A stretch of DNA of 64,000 nt from positions 361,001 through 425,000 of the forward strand of contig JACVVK020000191.1 in assembly GCA_018292915.2 (NCBI GenBank), written 5' to 3'. A program made the position numbers and the translations under genes. Positions 36,214-47,800 of this stretch are shown here, one piece after another; position 1 is the stretch's first letter; every line of letters starts with the position of its first letter. The notes beneath the pieces were generated by a model. The model worked only from the letters and a program-made list of their open reading frames with translations. It had not been told where the DNA came from and searched no databases. This DNA comes from Batillaria attramentaria. Taxonomy: Eukaryota > Mollusca > Gastropoda > Batillariidae.

Positions 36214-39200
36214 AAAAAAAAAGGATGGCAGCAGTTCACAGATCGACTGGTAGCTGAGCACTGACAGTGACACCCATCGATCATTTGATGTCTAGCTTAC
36301 AATCATCGAGATCGGTGGGGTTGTGTCTTTGGTGGTGCCCAGTTTACTCTTTTTCTTGAGAGCTTTCATGTTTCAGCCTAAGTTTCTTTCATGGCAGAGT
36401 GCACACCACTCCCTTGCATCCCATCTTTCTGCTTAATACATAATACCTTGTGCAAAAAGCAAAAGCAGGACACTATGCTTATGTGCAAGATGCTGAGGGG
36501 CGTTTTCTTGTGTGTGGCATTAAATAATAGATTGTGCAAGTTGCTTCATCTTGACATTTGTGATTTGATGTTGTGCACACAGTGATCGCGTTAACCGGTA
36601 ATTACCAGTAAAATACCGTTTGCAAAACCAGAATACCGGAAAAATTTGGAGCTGCCGGTCCCAGGGACCGGTTGTAATTTGCTGGGACCGGTAAACACTG
36701 TGGCCTATGATTGGGGGGGGGGGGGGGGGAGGGGCGGCAGTTTTAGCGAACGTTAATCACTGTCACAGTAGTTTGTTCCCCACTGGCCAGGGCTTCTTTG
36801 TTCTTGCGATGGACTCGCTGCTATCTTTACCTCTCATACGGATACAGTGTTGCAACACTCACTGTGATTGTGTTTAGGTCAATTTGCAGTGTAATTCTTA
36901 TCACTGGTTTTAATTCTCGTGGGACCGGTTCTGACACAGGTTGCTGAGTGACAGTGTGGGGTAGTCGCTGATGGGACTGGTTTTCAAAATTCCTAGCGCG
37001 ATCACTGTGCACATGCAGTGTTTGTTCTCATTTTAAAGTTGAGTATTACTCTCATACTGAAAGAGTTTTCTGTGCAAGCTTTATCAGAGCACATGGACAG
37101 TTTTGGTGAGTCAAGGTTGTTGTGTGTACTGTGAACAGAGGTTTTTTTGTTGTTGTTTTTGGCTCCCTTGTGTAACAATGGGAGTCTATGTATTAACCCT
37201 CCGTCGTCTGTCTGTCTGTCTGTCTGTGTGTGTGTGTGTGTGTGTGTCCAGAAAACTTTAACGTTGTCATTTTCTCAATCTACAAACAGTAGAGGCACCA
37301 AACTTGGCATGCTGATAGACTAGCACAAGACCTTTCAAAACATATCATTTTGAATGACCTTGACCCAAGGTCAAGGTCACTAAAGCTCTCTGTTTGAAAA
37401 TTTTACATTGGCATTTTCTCGTAATCTACAAATGCCAGAGGTTTTAAACTCTGCATGATGATAGACATTGATAAGAACTTTACAGATATACATGTAGTCA
37501 GTGACCTTCTGTCAAGGTCAAGGCCGTACAAGATAGTTTTGTGAAACCTTAACATTGGCATTTTCTCAGAAACAATGAACAGCAGAGGTGCCAAACCTGG
37601 CATGCTGATAGACAGTGATAAGACCTATGCACACATACCATCTTAAATGACCTTGACTGAAGGTCAAGGTCATTGAAACAGTGTTCGGAAATTTTACATT
37701 TGCATTTTATCAGTATCTAGAAGAATCAGAAGCATCAAACTATGTGCGATGATTGACATTGGCAGCACCTTTACAGACATACCTGTGTTCAGTGACTTTT
37801 AGTCAAGGTCAAGGTCATGCAAGCGTGTTTATTTTTGGAAACTTTAACCTTGGCATTTTCTTCAAAACAACAAACAGTAGAGGCACCAAATGAGGCGTGA
37901 TGATAGACAGCAATGAGACCTACCTTTCTGAATGACCTTGACTGAAGGTCAAGGTCATTAAAGCTGTCTGTTGTGAATTTTAACATTACTGTTTTCGGAG
38001 GAACTACAAATGCTAGAGGCATCAAACTTGGCATGATGATAGACATCGATGAGATCTCTTTTGAATGACTTTGACCAAAGGTCAAGGCTGTACAAACTGT
38101 TTTGGGGAAGATTGTAATATTGCCAGGAACTCAGAGCGCCAGACACATCACTTAGCATGATACTGGATAGTGATAAGAGCTCTACAAACATACTTTTGTG
38201 AATGACCTTGACCTGTGTCACAAGGGAGCCATGGAGGCTTCTGCCTCTCTAGTTCATTGTTTTTTTCCCAGTAGTTCCATTTTGATTCATTTGTAGAGTT
38301 AAAAACTTGGTAAGCTGTCACTGTTATCAGTTGAAAGCACCCCTGATACAAACTTTCAGAAGCATATATATATATATGTAGTTTTCAGGATGTGCAGTTT
38401 CCCCATATGTGCCCCTCACAGGATGCGATGGCTGCTTGCTGCCCTGTAGTGTTCACATGCACACAACTGCTTGCCTGTTTTGCTTGTTACCTTACACAGA
38501 CACGTATGATTTCAGGGAGGCCATGGGGGTGCTTCCCCACAGGTGCAGAAACGACTGGACACTCTAGAGAAAGAGAACAAAAACCTGAAAAAAAGTGAGG
38601 ATATTAATCATCCTTTTACAGTGTACATGTTTACTAACCTCGCAGATGGCAGTCTTTCATCCTAAAACTGACATTTGTACAGATAATGTGACAACAGTTT
38701 AGTAAACACATGTACCATAATTCACAGACTATAAGCCACATCCCTTACCATAAAGCCTCTATGTTAGTAACGCCGCTGAGATGAAAAACTGCTGCTTTCG
38801 ACGCTGTAAGGCTGTTTACCAGACAGAAGGATGTTTCATTTGGCCATTGCGACCATTCTCACGATTTTGTGGCTTCTAATATTAGAGAAATACGACTTTC
38901 TCGGAGCCTATGGTCCATTTTTTTTTTAACAGACTGGGATGCGAAAAAGCTGATAAAAGTAGCAGCCAGTCAGCGCTGTCTAGCCGGACCTCAGTCCGTG
39001 ACCAAATAACGTCTGTTCAGTACACAGACCTGCCTACACTATGCATTGACCATAGAAAACTAAGTAATTTTGGGCTTACTACGCAACTACGCATTTAATT
39101 GCCCCACTACACATTTTTTTCCTAAATCTACATAACTTAGCGCGTTAGCGTTTCGTCAAATCCGATCTGAACTTTTGCTCACGCTGTTCCAGCTTTTTGA

Positions 39201-42200
39201 ACGAGCCTCATTCAAAGTTTAACGATGTATAAATACCCGGTAGAAAGAAATTTGGCTAAAAAAACAACAACAAAAAAACCAAAACAAAACAAAACAAAAC
39301 ACATACTGAGATACTATGGTAGTACACTGTAACTAGACGAATCAAACAAGCCAAAGAATAGAATAGTTGATTTGTAGCTTAAGCAACAAGCTGGCACATT
39401 TCCGTTAGGATACGTTAGGACTACTCATTTGGCCAGGAAACTACTCGTTTGGTTTTTGGCACTACTCATGTCATGTTTGGTGGGTAGGCAGGTCTGAGTA
39501 CACTTCTAGAACAACTTCTATGCCAGCAAGAGTCACCACAGTGGCCTCAGATGCTATACTGTGGCCCAAGCGACTTATTCTGCTGCACAGGTTCAGTGTA
39601 TTTGTTGGAAAATTTGCTACACGCTGTTGCATGCCTGTCATATGTATTGATACTTTCAAAATGATTGAAAACAGCTACGCATAGGTTGTATTGTTGAATT
39701 AGCACCACGGAAACAGACAAAGCACTGTATAAAAAAGTGAAAGGGAATTATTAAAATACCGGTGCAAGAATGCGAAAGTGAAACACACACACTCACCGGC
39801 CCCCGTAGTGTAGTGGTTGGCACTTCGGACTATGGACCGGGAGACCTGGGTTCGAGTCCTAGCCGAGGCAAACGGGATTTTTCCAACCTAGGTCGGCTCC
39901 TACCCAGAGCGGGTGTGATATGGGCCCAATGGGGAGACTGTTGCCACACAGCCGAGCTTCACCCACTTCACGGGTGCGACTTTAGGGGTGCTTCCCTTGG
40001 TATGACACATCTTATGATGTGGATGATTACACGGCCGGCACCACAGGTGCCGTACTTCCCGGGCCTGGTTAATGCTGGGATATTTATGACAGGAAGCATG
40101 GAATGCGGCCCTGTCCCGCAGTCCCAACCACATGGACCTCCATACCATCATCTTACCATCATCCTCATCTCCATCATGCATAATAAAAATTGCCCCAACT
40201 TCCGAGCCCTCCATGGATTCCACCTATTACCAGGGAGGAACACCTGGAGCTGGCAAAGAGCTGTGGCAGCAAAAAAAACCCCAAAAACGCACACACGCTC
40301 TTACAAACAATAACATGATTGAGTTCATGGGGAAAGTCTGACCACAGACAAGCAAATTACACACACACACACACACAGAGCTGTAAAACGGCAAATCAAA
40401 TGTCTACTGTTTTAATCTGCTAATGGGTTATGATGGAAAATCAAGCCATTCAAGGGTAAGTTGATTTCACTTTCAGCAATGCAAGAGCCACAGCATAGGA
40501 TTAGCCACAGGAGTCTGTTTCAAGGGAAAAAAACAGATACGACTTGTAGTCCATGAGTAACAGTTCTGCTTTCAGCCTCATCCCACAATTTCTCAAGGTA
40601 TACTTTGTCAAAGCGAGTCCTCTTCAACCTCTGTGCAGAGAGCTGAAAGAGTTGATCGGCTCACTGGCAGTATGTTTGGAGACTAGAGTTTAAAAGTTTT
40701 TTTTTGTTTTTTTCAAAAACTGTGGGAGTGGTTACTCCTTTCTTCACACTAGAGTGACTGCCAGAATGTTGTGCCTTGAATTAGTGACAGTTTTATTTCT
40801 TAGAGCAAGTGGGGAAACTGTTACAACTTACTAATGAATATAAGGTCAGTTTTAATGTTTTGCAGCAAAAAAAACCAAATTCCGTTTGCTCACATTCTAC
40901 TTTTTAATATGTCATGGCAGCAACGGATGACCTGCGGGCCCTTATCAAGAAGCTGGAGAGCCGAGTGGCAGTACTTGAAAAAGGATCAGGAGTTACTGCT
41001 ACTCCCGGTGCAGCTCGGAGTGGTGCTGCTGTAGCCGATGATAATGATGATGATGATGACTTTGAACTCTTTGGTGACAGTGATGAGGATGAGGAAGAGG
41101 TATTGTGGTCATACACTGTATCATTGTGGTCGTCTTGTCTATATAATTAAAGCAAGGTGTTGCCCAGTATCTGCATCACATCTATTTGTGTGCGTCCCAT
41201 GTCCACTATGATAGTTACTGCAGACACCGTCTTTATTCCTCTACTCCACTTACAGTCAGATCTGGCTTGAAAAAGAATGTTGTGTCTTCTCTTGACAGCC
41301 AGTCATCACTTCTATTCGGCATCTGCGATTCTTGTATGTGCAGGATGCAGCTGCAGCAGCTCTCAAACAGAAGCGACTGGAGGAGTACAAAGCAAAGAAG
41401 GCCAAGAGTAAGTTCATTCTTTTTCATTCCATTTGTTTGTCCAGTAGTCTGCCTGTGCAGGTTTGTCCACTCATGTTTGTCATGAATCATTTTCACCAGT
41501 ACTAGCTGAAGGTCACACAGCCAACCTTTGTTCTAGATCAATTACACATCTGCAGTATGGGGAGAAAATAAATTTATTTGAATGGGCAGAGAGAAAAAAG
41601 GTATTTTGTCGAAGTTCGTCATTTAGATTTAACTTATTGTCACTCCTGAGTTAAAGTTTAATGTAGAGTTTAATTTCAATTGTTTTGACATGAGCAGAAC
41701 CAGCAGTGGTGGCCAAGTCATCAGTGATTCTAGATGTAAAGCCGTGGGATGACGAAACAGACATGAAGGAGATGGAGCGGCTGGTGCGGTCATTGCAAAA
41801 GGATGGGCTTGTGTGGGGCGTCTGTGAGTGTATTTGATATGCTGCAGCTAATACACCACAATTTCACCAGTTTGAGAGTGTGAAAAGTCCTTGGACTTTT
41901 AAGTTCAACAAATAGGTCTGGGCTATGGTTACTTAATGGCCCAGGTTAATCTGAAGGTAAAACAAGTGCCAGTTATGAAGTGAGCATATCATGTGTACTT
42001 ACCAGCAGCATACTTTAAAATGTTACCTAATAACATACTTTGCATTTTGTATAGGATTTTGGATGAAAAGTTATCTTGGGTTTTATTTGGATGCAATGTG
42101 TGCCAAATACAGTCTGAAAAAAAAAGGGCAGTGACTATATTGCGTGACATTTGTTTTTCAGCAAAACTTGTGGATTTGGCATATGGGATTAAGAAACTAC

Positions 42201-43256
42201 AAATCATCTGCGTCATTGAAGATGAAAAAATCAGTGTTGAGGACCTACGGGAAGAAATTGAGCAGTTTGAAGACCTGGTAAGCTTCATCACAGACAAGCA
42301 AGCCTCTTGATGTGTTATGTTTGGGATGTTAGGGAATGACACCCTTCATGCTATAGGAAAACCTACTGGGTGTAGGAAAGGGCAAAATAATGTAATGCTG
42401 TGAGTGTTTACTGCCAGAGCTTTGCTTGTCAACCTGAATGCACAAAATGCACCTAACAAAGCTACCTAAGCAGGTATGGTACAGGCATAGTCAAGTGATC
42501 ATGTGAGCTTTACTTCTTAGTACCTCTTCAGTAGTTTATTTACACCACTCGCCAGTGCAAATTTTTAGCAAGTTAAATATGACTGCTTTATTTCCGAACG
42601 GAAGCGGAATGTGAAAGTGTGGGTTATGATGTTCATAACCAACTCGGTGGTTTATGAGTTAAAAGAGAAGGAAAAAAACACTCCACTGATGTCATTTCAC
42701 ACATTTAGAACTAATATGTCACAGCCCGTGTTGGGGGTGAAGTTTGATTTTGCTTGGATTGCTTAAAAAAATTATCACAGAAAAACCAGAGCACATGCTT
42801 TGAATGACATTCTTCAAGCACTTTCAACTGCTCTAGACTACCAGACTATGTATCTTTTACTAACAAATCGGTGCACAGAACTTTCAGGGGTGTAAATGCC
42901 GGTAACTAACTAGTCACCATACTAGAAAAAGAAAAATGTTGCAGAAAATGTATGCTAATAGAGGTAAGAGTCTGAATGCTCATGGAAAGAGGCTCGGTAG
43001 CTATGGCAAAAAAATGAAACATCACATAGTTTCTTTCGTGAAAAGCCACTTTAACTAATCATGTAAGGTATGATTATTCCATAAGAGCACATGAACAGGT
43101 TCTGCAGTGCAGGCAACCAATGTGAACTCACAATAGATGTGCTGCTTCTATTTCACATGAGTCATTCACACCAGTCAGTGAAAGTTGTATTTACTGGTTT
43201 CTTTTTTCTGCTTGCAGGTACAGAGTGTTGACATTGCTGCCTTCAATAAAATCTAG
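34981..43256 (+). CDS. EEF1D: Eukaryotic translation elongation factor 1 delta
   Basis: The guanine-nucleotide exchange subunit of the eEF1B complex, which recharges eEF1A with GTP. Eight coding exons in phase: 34981-35100, 35813-35884, 38516-38594, 40921-41099, 41344-41407, 41698-41823, 42162-42277, 43218-43256; 264 residues. The N terminus [20 protein letters not shown] matches the delta-type start. Residues about 73-115 are a leucine-zipper coiled coil ([17 protein letters not shown], then [18 protein letters not shown]), which separates delta from beta. An acidic block [18 protein letters not shown] follows, then the GEF domain with [34 protein letters not shown] and the terminal [12 protein letters not shown]. 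The upstream acceptor TCCTCAG at 34970 shows that a noncoding leader exon exists. Introns carry a MITE, a HINE-like element and SINEs. Confidence 0.97.
36181..36222 (+). repeat. C23-A18 homopolymer pair
   Basis: A run of about 23 C directly followed by about 18 A in EEF1D intron 2. Confidence 0.9.
36580..37007. mobile_element. 428-bp MITE with CAGTGATCGCG ends
   Basis: The left end is CAGTGATCGCGTTA and the right end, read in reverse, is CAGTGATCGCGCTA. TGCACA flanks both sides (36574-36579 and 37008-37013). Subterminal ACCGG or ACCGGT words recur at the left end, and a G run is internal. CAG-type ends and these motifs suggest a hAT-like MITE, though hAT normally leaves 8 bp. Confidence 0.75.
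37161..38252 (+). mobile_element. HINE-like element, copy 3 (uninterrupted)
   Basis: The best reference copy. Start T|GGCTCCCTTGTGTAACAATG, then (TCTG)n/(TG)n, then about seven ~145-bp repeats with TGACCTTGA/TCAAGGTCA pairs near 37352, 37501, 37648, 37794, 37932, 38067 and 38202. It ends CACAAGGGAGCC, hairpin GAGGC-TTCT-GCCTC, CTCTAG|T. It lies in EEF1D intron 2. Confidence 0.8.
38712..39605. repeat. Dispersed repeat with ATAAGCC/ATAAGTCGC ends
   Basis: The left end ACTATAAGCCACATCCC and right end GGCCCAAGCGACTTATTCTG look like diverged inverted ends. The block TAATATTAGAGAAATACGAC, with neighbouring sequence, matches 47345-47520 in the UBF gene. Probably an old DNA transposon, with an internal insertion after about 38900. 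Confidence 0.45.
39790..40310 (+). mobile_element. tRNA-derived SINE-D
   Basis: The head has CGTAGTGTAGTGGTTGGCAC (box A) and GGGTTCGAGTCCTAG (box B). The acceptor ends do not pair, so this is not a tRNA gene. The body continues with GGTCGGCTCC, a CATCATCTTACCATCATCC stretch and an A-rich 3' end near 40270-40290. It lies in EEF1D intron 3. Confidence 0.65.
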
Positions 43257-43286
43257 ATGTGTTGCTGTCTGGTGCTTTAAGGTGTG

Positions 43287-43442
43287 AATAAACCTGCTGC
43301 AAATTCTCCAAGAGTGTCAGTCTCTTTGTACTGTCTCTGTACAACTGATGCTGCATCCTAGCTTTCTGGTTTCAATGAATTAAACTCCTCATTCTCCATG
43401 AAATATTCATCGTAAAATAACTGTTGACAGTTTTGAAATAAA
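43287..43442 (+). terminator. EEF1D polyadenylation signals
   Basis: AATAAA occurs at 43287-43292, 31 nt after the stop, and again at 43437-43442. Either could serve; the first would give a very short 3' UTR. Confidence 0.6.
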
Positions 43443-44160
43443 GATCAGGTATCAAGCATTCTCTTTTTCGAATGTTTCTCTCATTTTCTGAAGACACACT
43501 TTTCCTGGCAAGAGTAAGCATTTCATATGTTTAAGGTTTACAGTTTAGCCTGAGATGTGCTTATGTACTTTGCAATGCTATCCCACAAAATGCTCAAGAC
43601 AAAGCTAGCTAGGCAGGTGTGGTACATACACATGCAGCAAAGTGCTTAGATTTGCGTCCATAAACGGGCATGTGGCACTCGTGTGCAAGCACTTAGTACA
43701 ATGTAGCACTAAAACCTGGGCCTACTTTTTCTTGCAATTTAATTTTAATGCAGTTTGTTCTTTCAACTGAAACTGTCAACCATATCATTTACACTGTTGT
43801 CTTTTTTCACCTAGGTGTCAGTCAAAACATCTTTTATCTGGCAGTAGTAATAGCTTGCACATGTGCATAGTTGAGTACATGTTGCAAGAAAAGCTAACAG
43901 GTCAAACACGGCCCTTCAATTGCTAATGTTTACGAATACCAAGACAGCTGGGTCGATCAAAAAATGGAAATCTTGAGAGCAGGACTCAGATCAGGAATCA
44001 AGAGTACTGATAAATAGTAATATATGTTCCATACTGCCATGTGAAAGCATATTGTCAGTTTTCTAGAATCTGAACCACCTTCTAGAACTATAGATGTTAG
44101 TGGTATTCAAGGGTTAAAGTGGAGCAATGACAACAAAATGGCCAGATAACCAGTCACAGA

Positions 44161-44166
44161 TTTATT
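44161..44166 (-). terminator. UBF gene candidate AATAAA
   Basis: Minus-strand AATAAA about 680 nt past the UBF stop codon. It leaves about 0.7 kb to the convergent EEF1D signals. Confidence 0.45.
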
Positions 44167-44843
44167 TGCATCATACATTTTTACAATGTTATGACTGGAA
44201 ATCCAGGTCACTGAAAGATCTGTACATGTCCAAAACAGAAACATACATGTGATACATGTAAAACCCTGAAATTCTTGATCCATTGTATACTGTTTTCTAA
44301 GAGAGTACAGCTGCAATCACCTTGACCTTTAAAGACTTCCTTACACTTCATGTGACTATAGTATCTACTTTGGTGCAAAACCACCAGAAAACTCAATGCA
44401 CATGTACTGCATGTACACGACATTTATCACTGGTCACCACAGACGTAACAAAGCTGTGTAAAAGAGGAAAAGGGCAAGGAAAACCCATACTCTTGTCCGC
44501 CAGGTCACCAAATAAGATTACATTACAAAAGGCCTCCACATGTTGACATTCACTTTTTGTCATTACATCAGACAAGAAAAGTGAGATGTTAAGTGGTTTG
44601 TATGTTTTCCCACCCTAGGGTACTAGCAGATGACCGGTATCCCTGGACGAGTCCATTACCTACTTTGTAGTCACCTCCCTTTAATGAGACGGCGCTGTGA
44701 CCCTCTGCTTTCAAACCTGACCGCACATCTAGTCTTTGCTGCGAGCCACGTGTCACTGTTTCTTTGTTTCTGCTTTTGTCACCGGCTGGCATGAGATTGC
44801 ATCCCTAGGTCAGTAGGTGGGCACCGGTGGTCTTGGGCAAAAG

Positions 44844-47800
44844 CTAGTTTATGGCACCATTGCCCGTGTCCACTTTTCTTCTCTTCTTTGGCTGCAGTGA
44901 CTTCAGATACAGTGCTAGGTCATCTTCTGACAGTGTCTGAAAGCAAGTAAAGAACATATGCACCATAATGTCTGTACAATCCGCACAGCATGTGTAACCA
45001 GGGCTTACAAAATAGCCTGCAAATATACCATTGCTTGCATCAAGGTACATTTAGTGCAAATCACTGTGTTAAATTCTCCAAAGAAATGTCATCCTGCGAG
45101 TTTTGATTCCACACACATTTGACATCCCATTTTGTATCAAATTGTTAAAATTGGCACATATTAGTTTGTTCGAGCAGTAATTAAATATCTCGGTGCGCAG
45201 ATATATCGTAATCCATGCAAGATGTGAACTGACAGGCAGAATACTGAAGTTATGTTTGCCCTGGCAGAGTACCCACCTGTTTAAAGTTCTCTACTTCCTC
45301 CAGATACTGCTGTTTGCATTTCTCAAACTTCTTCTGGTACTTTTGCCGTTTCTTGTCACTCAGTGAAGCCCACTGTCGTCCCAACTCACTGAACCTGTCT
45401 TTTGATTTCCCCTCCACGCTTTGTGCCTTCTTTTTCACAAACATGGAGAATGCTGAGCTGAAATGGAAGACAACAAGAGATGCTGCTGCTGACTGACTTC
45501 ACGTTCTGTGACAATTCAGCTGAGAGATTTTTACACTGCTGCAAGATAACACATATTCATGGGAAACAGCTCTGGTTTATAAGGCGTTTCCTTCTTATTG
45601 CCATTTCAAAAATCTTTTTCAAAAATGGGCACATAGGAATGTTCACTCTTGAGAAGCAATACACTATACACAAATACATACAAGTATGCATACTGATACA
45701 GAAGTCATTGATTTCCCAGCTGTGTTGCAAGCTAAGAAATGGTAACTCTACGATCAAATGTTTACTTACTGTGGTGGTTTTTCTGGTGCACCAGGGAAAC
45801 TATCACCTCTGAAAAAGAAGAGTTTATGTGTATGTTTCTTCTTTATTTCTTTTTTTCTACACAGTGTTTCACGAACATCGGGCAAGACATAATCTCTACT
45901 GCACTGATAGGTTTCAGATCAATCATATGAACAATTTAAACATTGAATACACACAAAGGAAACTATTGGGCGACCACCCTTTGAGAGACCATCTGCTTTA
46001 ACAGACCAACATTAACATTCATTACATGTTATGGTGGCATGTAGAACAGTGTCTGGTGACATTTCAATTTAGCACTGGTTCTGAAAAAAAGCTGATTTTG
46101 GGATTTCTCAAGGGCTCACATCCCCAGTACTCATAGTCCAATACTGAAGTCAAAATGTCAGATTTTGTGTGTTTATGCTAACATTGCTTGCATGCATCCT
46201 ATTATAATCTGGTCTCAGAGAAGCAGAAACTTGGACCATTTGTCTCACTTCCCATGACACTTGACCATACAGTGACTTTAATGGACATCACAAACCCAGA
46301 CCTTGATCGCAAACCTACTGCAACAAAGTTAAGTACAAATGTTGACCTACTCACGGGTTAAATTCACCATTCAGATGCCGCTCCTCCACCGTGAGTCGTA
46401 TTTTGTTCTGTGGTGGCTGGTAATCAGGGTGCTGCTTCAGGTATTGTTCCACTTGTTCCTGACAACAAAATGGATCAATCACGTCATGCTAATAATTATG
46501 TGCAACTGAATCTCATGATGCAGTATAACAAAGCTGGATTGAAGTTCACATGTACAGAACTCATCCCCCACTCAAACTTCACAAACTGCAGCTTCTAGAA
46601 TGTCTGACAGAGGTAATTTACTTTGGGTATGTACAACTGCCGTTTGGTCTAGAAACACTGAATTCCACCTGGAATCTGCCATTTTCAAACAAGTAATGTC
46701 ACATCAAGATGCATGGAAAACAGCCGGCAGCACATCAAGTGAAAGGGTATATATGTGTGTGTGAAGACAGTGAGGTCAACAGCAATACCCAAGACAAGAT
46801 AACCCACCTCATACTCTGGAATGGCATTCACTGCTTTCTGGATCCACTTTCTCTTTTTATCTGGTTTCAAATCTGAATACTTTTTCCGAAGCTTTGATGT
46901 AGCCTGGAGAACACTTAGCTGCAAAGTGTACAACAACAAAATTATTACTGTACCGTCCAAACGCCTTAACAAAAACCAGAAAACACTAAGCCAATAAAAA
47001 CATCTATCATGTAAAGGGTTTGCAAGATCCTTTCAAAGAGAATAGCTGACAGACCTCTATAGCCGTTTGCATCACATTAGTTCATGAGAAATAATGCAGA
47101 ACATGTACTTCACTACATGAGGAGTGACATGAGCATGCACAGCTCAGAAGATTAAGCCCCCGCCCACAAAGTCGATCATGTGTGTGTGTGTGTGTCTGTC
47201 TGTATTTCTGCAAAATATCTCAAGAATGGGTGAACTAATCAACATCATTTTTTGAACAGGGTCACAAGGCTTTGTTTAAAAAAAGAAAAGAAAAAAAAAA
47301 GCCACAACCAGCCTCAGCTAGCAGCAGCTGAAGGGAAGCAACTCCACACCTTAAAGTCTCTATGTCCATAATGAGTTCTGAGGGGAACAGCTGTCGCTTA
47401 CAAAGCTCTCAGGCTGTCTGCCAAATGAAAGGATGTTCCTCTTGGCCACTGTGACCATTTTCGTGACTTTGCCGCTTCTAATAGCAGAGAAATATGACTT
47501 TCTTGAGACTTTTCAGCTGAGCTGAGCTGAGCTTAACTGCCTCCAAGAATGAAAAAAGTCTGGGCAATTTGGCCACCACCTTGCTGTGGCCTTGTCTTGT
47601 TTGATTTGGGACAGCAAATAGGAGAGTAAATGGGGTGAAGCAACAGCAACGATACACTTTCAGCAATCAGCAACTTTCCTTCAAACCAAAGACAAACAAC
47701 TATTCAACAGTGAAGACAAAGAGAAACTGTATGATCATACATCAGGGTGTTTCTTTTGCAACCCCGGTAGCTTAGCCTTCAAGTACATTCGTAAGGGACT

